DNA of 64,000 nt from NCBI RefSeq assembly GCF_018143015.1, contig NC_054751.1, forward strand, positions 16,105,292-16,169,291, given 5' to 3'. This document shows, piece by piece, positions 60,040-64,000 of the stretch. Under the pieces are notes generated by a model, which was not told the origin of the DNA, made no database searches, and saw nothing but the letters and a program-made list of their open reading frames with translations. This stretch comes from Lytechinus variegatus. Lineage: Eukaryota > Echinodermata > Echinoidea > Temnopleuroida > Toxopneustidae. Every line of letters starts with the position of its first letter. Position 1 is the stretch's first letter. A program made the position numbers and the translations under genes.

Positions 60040-60300
60040 CAAGGCTTGTTTCCCTCCAGGAATTCTTGTATAGACATGGGTCCCATCAATCACTCATACA
60101 GTTGTTGTTGGGTAGCCTCAATCTCATCTCTTGTTGTTGAAGTTCTCACAAAACCTCTTTCTTCTTGCTATGGCTTGTGAAACATCTTTGATCACTCACA
60201 AACAGATGATTGCAACACTGATGCCTCATCACCATGTATTCCCTGAAATTATCCTGTAAATGAAGATATATTGCCAGAAGTTGCATCTTACTGTGTTTTT
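60040..60300 (-). pseudogene. PIF/Harbinger transposase remnant (DDE start)
   Basis: On the minus strand, from about 60215 downwards, the reading DVSQAIARRKRFCENFNNKR, stop, GYPTTTV, stop, VIDGTHVYTRIPGGKQALY is visible. G-P...V-IDGTHV followed by a short basic/Pro segment is the first catalytic-Asp block of Harbinger nucleases, and SDVSxAI resembles the preceding HTH. Stops and the lack of the later DDE blocks show decay. It lies inside the 50250-63300 element, presumably as its former transposase. Confidence 0.55.
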
Positions 60301-60823
60301 ATTTTTTAAGATGACAAAGAGAAAACAAAATGTAGCTATTCTTATTGTCTTTACATTGTAAGATTTGAAAAAAAGACTGGTTCTCATATGGAATCCTTTA
60401 AAAATTACTTTACTGGTCTAAAGGCTAAACCTATCCATATCCCATACACATTTGTGTGACAAACATACAATGAGCATAGCTGATGCAATACTTTTTTCAA
60501 ATAACCAAGATAATGATGCAACCTTTCTTTTTCTTTAATGTAAATTAGGGATTTGGAAGAATCTGTCCACAATGGATGACAAAACATTAGTTCTAATTTA
60601 CATTTCTGATTATATTATCATATGCTCAGTTCATTGTAAATTAAAAACAGGCAGTTGCCAATATTTATTATCACTTTTTACATTGAGTCTTCCTTACAAG
60701 AATATCACTAATATTTGCATACACTAGGCTTGTCTTGAGATGTTATTGTCATATAACTTTCTTATCAAAAAAATACTTACAGCATGCAAAAGCAGAATTG
60801 TCAATACTTGCAGAGAGAAAGGT

Positions 60824-61457
60824 AGTCTATCACGAGGCCCTTTGTCCCTCTTCAGGGTTCAGGCTCAGATCATCTTCAAGCATGTTGATGAGGTAGTGTG
60901 TGTTCTCTTTTAAAAAGTTTCCTCCTGTCAACGACTCCTCATTGCAGTTCTTGTTGGCATATTCCTATTGAGTTAGAGTGAGAAGCAAAAGAAAATATTT
61001 AAACATTGAAAAAAAAAACTGTATTCTTAACTACCTTTACTGTGTACTGTTGAAATTAATAGGCCTACCTTTTAAATCTGCATATTTGGTCAGTTGACTT
61101 TTGCCCAAAACCTAATCAGATCGCCATTCTCATTAAGTTAAATTTAAATTGATCAATTGGATCTACACATATTTGACATTTAGGTATTATACTCTATGAC
61201 CATGTGACACGGAATTTAGATCAATTCAGTCACTGTCAGATGTGGACATCAACCAAGATTGAAATTGATCAAAATAAATGGTTCTTTATTACGACAACAA
61301 ATTTTAAGATAAAATTTTTTTTAGACGGTGACAAAGGGAAAATTTAGAAAATAGACAATAGTCCACATAGAAACAACAAAAAATATGAACATACCTCTCT
61401 AACAATCCTCATTTAATAGTCTCTCAGGACAGCCTGTGCATGTTGTAAGATGTTTTC
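60824..61457 (-). pseudogene. Two small exons, unknown protein (possibly the element's second gene)
   Basis: A minus-strand ATG at about 61457 gives MDENILQHAQAVLRDY, an in-frame TAA, then MRIVRE up to a GTATGT donor near 61397. A plausible acceptor near 60968 continues in phase with EYANKNCNEESLTGGNFLKE and NTHYLINMLEDDLSLNPEEG, ending QRAS and a stop at about 60824. The phase match and GT-AG borders support a real former gene. I do not recognise the family. Harbinger elements commonly carry a second DNA-binding protein, but nothing here shows a Myb-like fold. Confidence 0.35.
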
Positions 61458-61479
61458 ATCCATTCAAAAATTTACTGCG

Positions 61480-62331
61480 GAAATAAACAAAGTACAGGTA
61501 GATCTACATTAAATTACTTTTAAATCTAATGGACATGAAACATAATTCAACATCTCTTCAAACCTACCAGATTTCTAACCAAAATGTAAATTCTTATCAT
61601 TTGGGGTGATTTGTTAAAATAATCCATTCAATTAATTGTTCTACGGTGCTTCATAATGTAGCTCATCGTATTGTAGCTACATCATGTAAACAAAGCCAGT
61701 CAAGCCTATTTTATTACGCAGTGCGCAGCAAGGGATGGGAAGATTTTGCAATGGCCACCAGATCAATCTGATTATTTAGGCCCTATAGAATATCTATTCC
61801 TTTTATTATATAAGGTGTAAAAAAGGTATAAAAATTAAATTCAGTGTATTTAACAAATTGGCAGTGATGTGGATATTGAAGGGGATTCCATCATTAACAT
61901 TGTTTACCAACTTCGACACACACTGACACAGCCCTGGCCTAGGGCTAGGGCCTACACGAAGGCCAGGGCCTAGACTAGCGTGTCTAACTTGGGCTACGGC
62001 TTCACGATGAAAAAAAATTATAAAAAATATCAGATTCAGAGTCCTCGAGCAGAGGGGCGCGAGGCTAGAAGTAGATCTTCTACATCTCTCAAGTTGGATC
62101 TGAATATGTGAATTTCGAAAAATATTTTTTGTGATCACTAGACTACTTGGTGACAGGATCTAAGGTAGACACAGGAAGTGTTTTCCCATTCACTAAAAAT
62201 TGACCCAATATTTTTTATGCTGTTTAGTTACAAACGGGGATGTCTGCAATTTTGTGCATGCAGTTAGTTTAATCAGACTAGCCGAGATACTAAAAATTAA
62301 TATCAAGTTAAGCTAATGTAAAAATTAAGAA
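61480..62331. other. No gene seen
   Basis: A short repeat of GGCCTAGGGCTAGGGCC type near 61935-61980; otherwise AT-rich. Confidence 0.4.
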
Positions 62332-62646
62332 TTTGGCATTATCGTGATATAGGTAACCACCGTTCACTTCATACAGCAGCGCTTTATTCAGTCGCACGCA
62401 CGGTTCCCTATTTCCACCTCCATTCACTTTGTACACAAATGCGCGTACACAAATCTATGAGTGGTTTCCTAAACCACGATTTGGCCGAATTTGGCATTAT
62501 CGTGATATAGGTAACCACCGTTCACTTCATACAGCAGCGCTTTATTCAGTCGCACGCACGGTTCCCTATTTCCACCTCCATTCACTTTGTACACAAATGC
62601 GCGTACACAAATCTATGAGTGGTTTCCTAAACCACGATTTGGCCAT
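62332..62646 (+). repeat. 158-bp exact tandem duplication
   Basis: TTTGGCATTATCGTGATATA starts at 62332 and again at 62490. Both units run through GCGCTTTATTCAGTCGCACG and GTACACAAATGCGCGTACAC to AACCACGATTTGGCC with almost no differences. Confidence 0.92.
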
Positions 62647-63106
62647 AATTTTTTTTTTAATTTTGCACAATTGTGGTTGAAAGTCTGACTACTTGGGCGG
62701 CTTTGTCATTTTATCGCTATGCAGCAAGATATCATAATTCTCCTGAGCTGAGCGAGTCAGTGCCGGTGGGTCAGCTCTTCGTTATCTTTTGACAGGACAC
62801 AAAACTACACGCGTGGGACTAAAAAATAACTTACGTGCGATAATGCTTTTCCCATCCCAAGTCCACCGTTCCGCTCTTAACTCTGCATGCATTTAAGTAT
62901 TTCTTCACAAACAAATACATGCAGACGTAGAAAAAACATTCATCGTCGCTATAAAATGGTAAATTACTTACGATGTTCTCACAGCTCGGCAAATACCGAT
63001 ATTAAACGCTTTGCTCCTCTTCATTTCGTGCAAAGCTATTTCTCGTCGTCTATGCACTTGCTCAGCTAGCTCAGCAATGTACCGAAATACTGTTCTGTGA
63101 TTGGTC

Positions 63107-63300
63107 AATCTGCCTAAAAACCATGGTTTTCCTAAAACCCACGGTTTGAAACCACCTAAAACAGTTGACTCAAAATCATGCCGAAAACCCACTGTTGAAA
63201 CCATGGTTTCATTTGAAACCACCTTTGTGAATCGCAAAATCAGCAAAACCCACGGTTGAAACCATGGTTTCTGCAGAAACCACCTTTGTGAATTCGGGCC
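63107..63300. repeat. Right inverted terminus of the Harbinger-like element
   Basis: AACCATGGTTT, AAACCCACGGTTTGAAACC and CACCTTTGTGAATTCGGGCC repeat here, complementary to 50250-50475. Each ACCATGGT is itself a palindrome, so the terminus is internally iterated. Confidence 0.75.
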
Positions 63301-64000
63301 CTTAAGTTTCTAGTCTCTTGATCAAGGCCATATCACGAGACTTACGAGCAGAAGGACATGTATCATCAACTAATATGTAATCATTACCAACAAGCTATTG
63401 AGAAGAATTGTATGTTTTGACGGAAAACGCAAACATTTCGGCTCGCTCGCTCGTAATTATTCATGACATTTCTCAAGTTTCTAGTGTTCTGATCAAGAAC
63501 ATATATATCATGAGTGCTATACGATCCGAAGGACATGTAGCATCGACTATGATACCAACAAACTACTGACAAAAAGGTTATGTTTTCAACGCAAAAACGA
63601 GAACATTTCTGCTCGCTCGCGGGTCATGACCGCACTGTTACATACCCCATCCCCACTTAAATGTGATTGTCTTATTTGCAGCGCTGAAAAAAAAATCATC
63701 ACCTCCCCCCCCCCCCACTCATCACTTTTTAGAGGCTGGGCGGGAGATTTTTAAAAAAAAAATCAGCTCGAACCCCCCCCCCCCCCCTTTCAAAAATCCT
63801 GCGTACGCGCCTAGCAAACATGTTATGAGAAAGATCATTGGTATCCTAAATTGGGAATTATGTTCATTTAATATTAAAATCAACTTTGACAATTTGAATC
63901 AAACTTGTGAATTTTGAAGATTTTGAAGATGAAACGTATATTGCCTATTAATTGATGGAAAGTGAGATAAGTGCTGTGCAGAATGCAGATATTCAATTCC

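Larger units (their letters stand above)
50250..63300. mobile_element. PIF/Harbinger-like element, about 13 kb with nested insertions
   Basis: The terminal inverted repeats begin GGCCCGAATTCACAAAGGTG at the left (50250) and end with the exact complement at the right (63300). The similarity extends about 200 bp through repeats of ACCATGGTTT and AAACCCACGG. CTT at 50247-50249 and 63301-63303 is a 3-bp duplication; joining the flanks gives ATGAAACTTCTTAAGTTTCT, which matches an uninterrupted unit at about 63462 (ATGACATTTCTCAAGTTTCT). GGCC-type ends, a 3-bp duplication and the internal Harbinger-like DDE remnant (60040-60215) agree with the superfamily. Nested insertions (50551-51278, 51942-55887, 57806-58473, 58694-59394, 59457-60032) explain about half the length. 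Confidence 0.75.
49590..63812. mobile_element. Outer inverted-repeat element (AGGCGCGTACGCA ends), split by the Harbinger-like insertion
   Basis: The left end AGGCGCGTACGCAAGGGAT (49591) and right end ATCCTGCGTACGCGCCT (to 63811) are inverted, each followed inward by long C or G runs. Units of about 170-190 bp with CGGCTAGCTCGCTCCGCTCG, CTAGTCTCcTGTTCAAGGCC, AAGGACATGTAGCATCGACT and GTATGTTTTGACGG occur on both sides (49790-50249 and 63301-63640) in the same orientation. At 50249/63301 one unit is cut by the 13 kb insert. Without it the element is about 1.2 kb. There is no clear target duplication and no coding potential. Confidence 0.65.

Overview
This window is eukaryotic, AT-rich and dominated by transposable elements (TEs). 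It most likely comes from a marine invertebrate deuterostome, and I favour an echinoderm such as a sea urchin. The reasons are the GT-AG introns, CR1/L2-type and L1-like LINE pieces, hAT-, Harbinger- and Tnp2-like DNA transposons, many TTAA-flanked palindromic MITEs, and the GCGAGCGCGAAGCGCGAGC module that I associate with sea-urchin genomes. The species cannot be proven from the sequence alone.

Layout. 1-1.9 kb: a minus-strand non-LTR retrotransposon (endonuclease plus the start of the reverse transcriptase), flanked on the right by a 3.4 kb foldback-type element (1880-5316) with a 9-bp target duplication. 6.1-9.5 kb: diverged local duplications and a TTAA MITE. 9.8-10.7 kb: a lone, frameshifted L1-like ORF1. 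11.2-13.7 kb: five phase-compatible exons of a DUF4806-type protein. 15.2-16.3 kb: a LINE 3' fragment. 17.0-20.8 kb: a broken CACTA/Tnp2-like transposase interrupted by a 1461-bp near-perfect palindrome; removing the palindrome and one copy of the target duplication restores the reading frame exactly. 22.6-29.1 kb: scattered, stop-containing exons of another gene, with a 2.6 kb non-autonomous hAT element in one intron. 28-38 kb: MITEs, several copies of a TTAA family with G/C palindromes at its ends, and a very recent 1.8 kb tandem duplication. 38.5-41.3 kb: the one clearly intact gene, a two-exon 805-residue protein I do not recognise. 42-49.5 kb: mostly featureless AT-rich DNA with an 82-bp minisatellite and a MITE. 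49.6-63.8 kb: a nest of elements. An outer element (49590-63812) is split by a 13 kb Harbinger-like element (50250-63300, CTT target duplication), which holds a decayed Harbinger transposase, a hAT element, a 3.9 kb satellite-bearing foldback element and more TTAA copies.

No bacterial-style operons, CRISPR arrays or convincing free-standing tRNA/rRNA genes are present. The genes do not form a pathway; the window records layered transposition. Many coding frames are broken by single-base changes in homopolymers, which could be real decay or assembly error.
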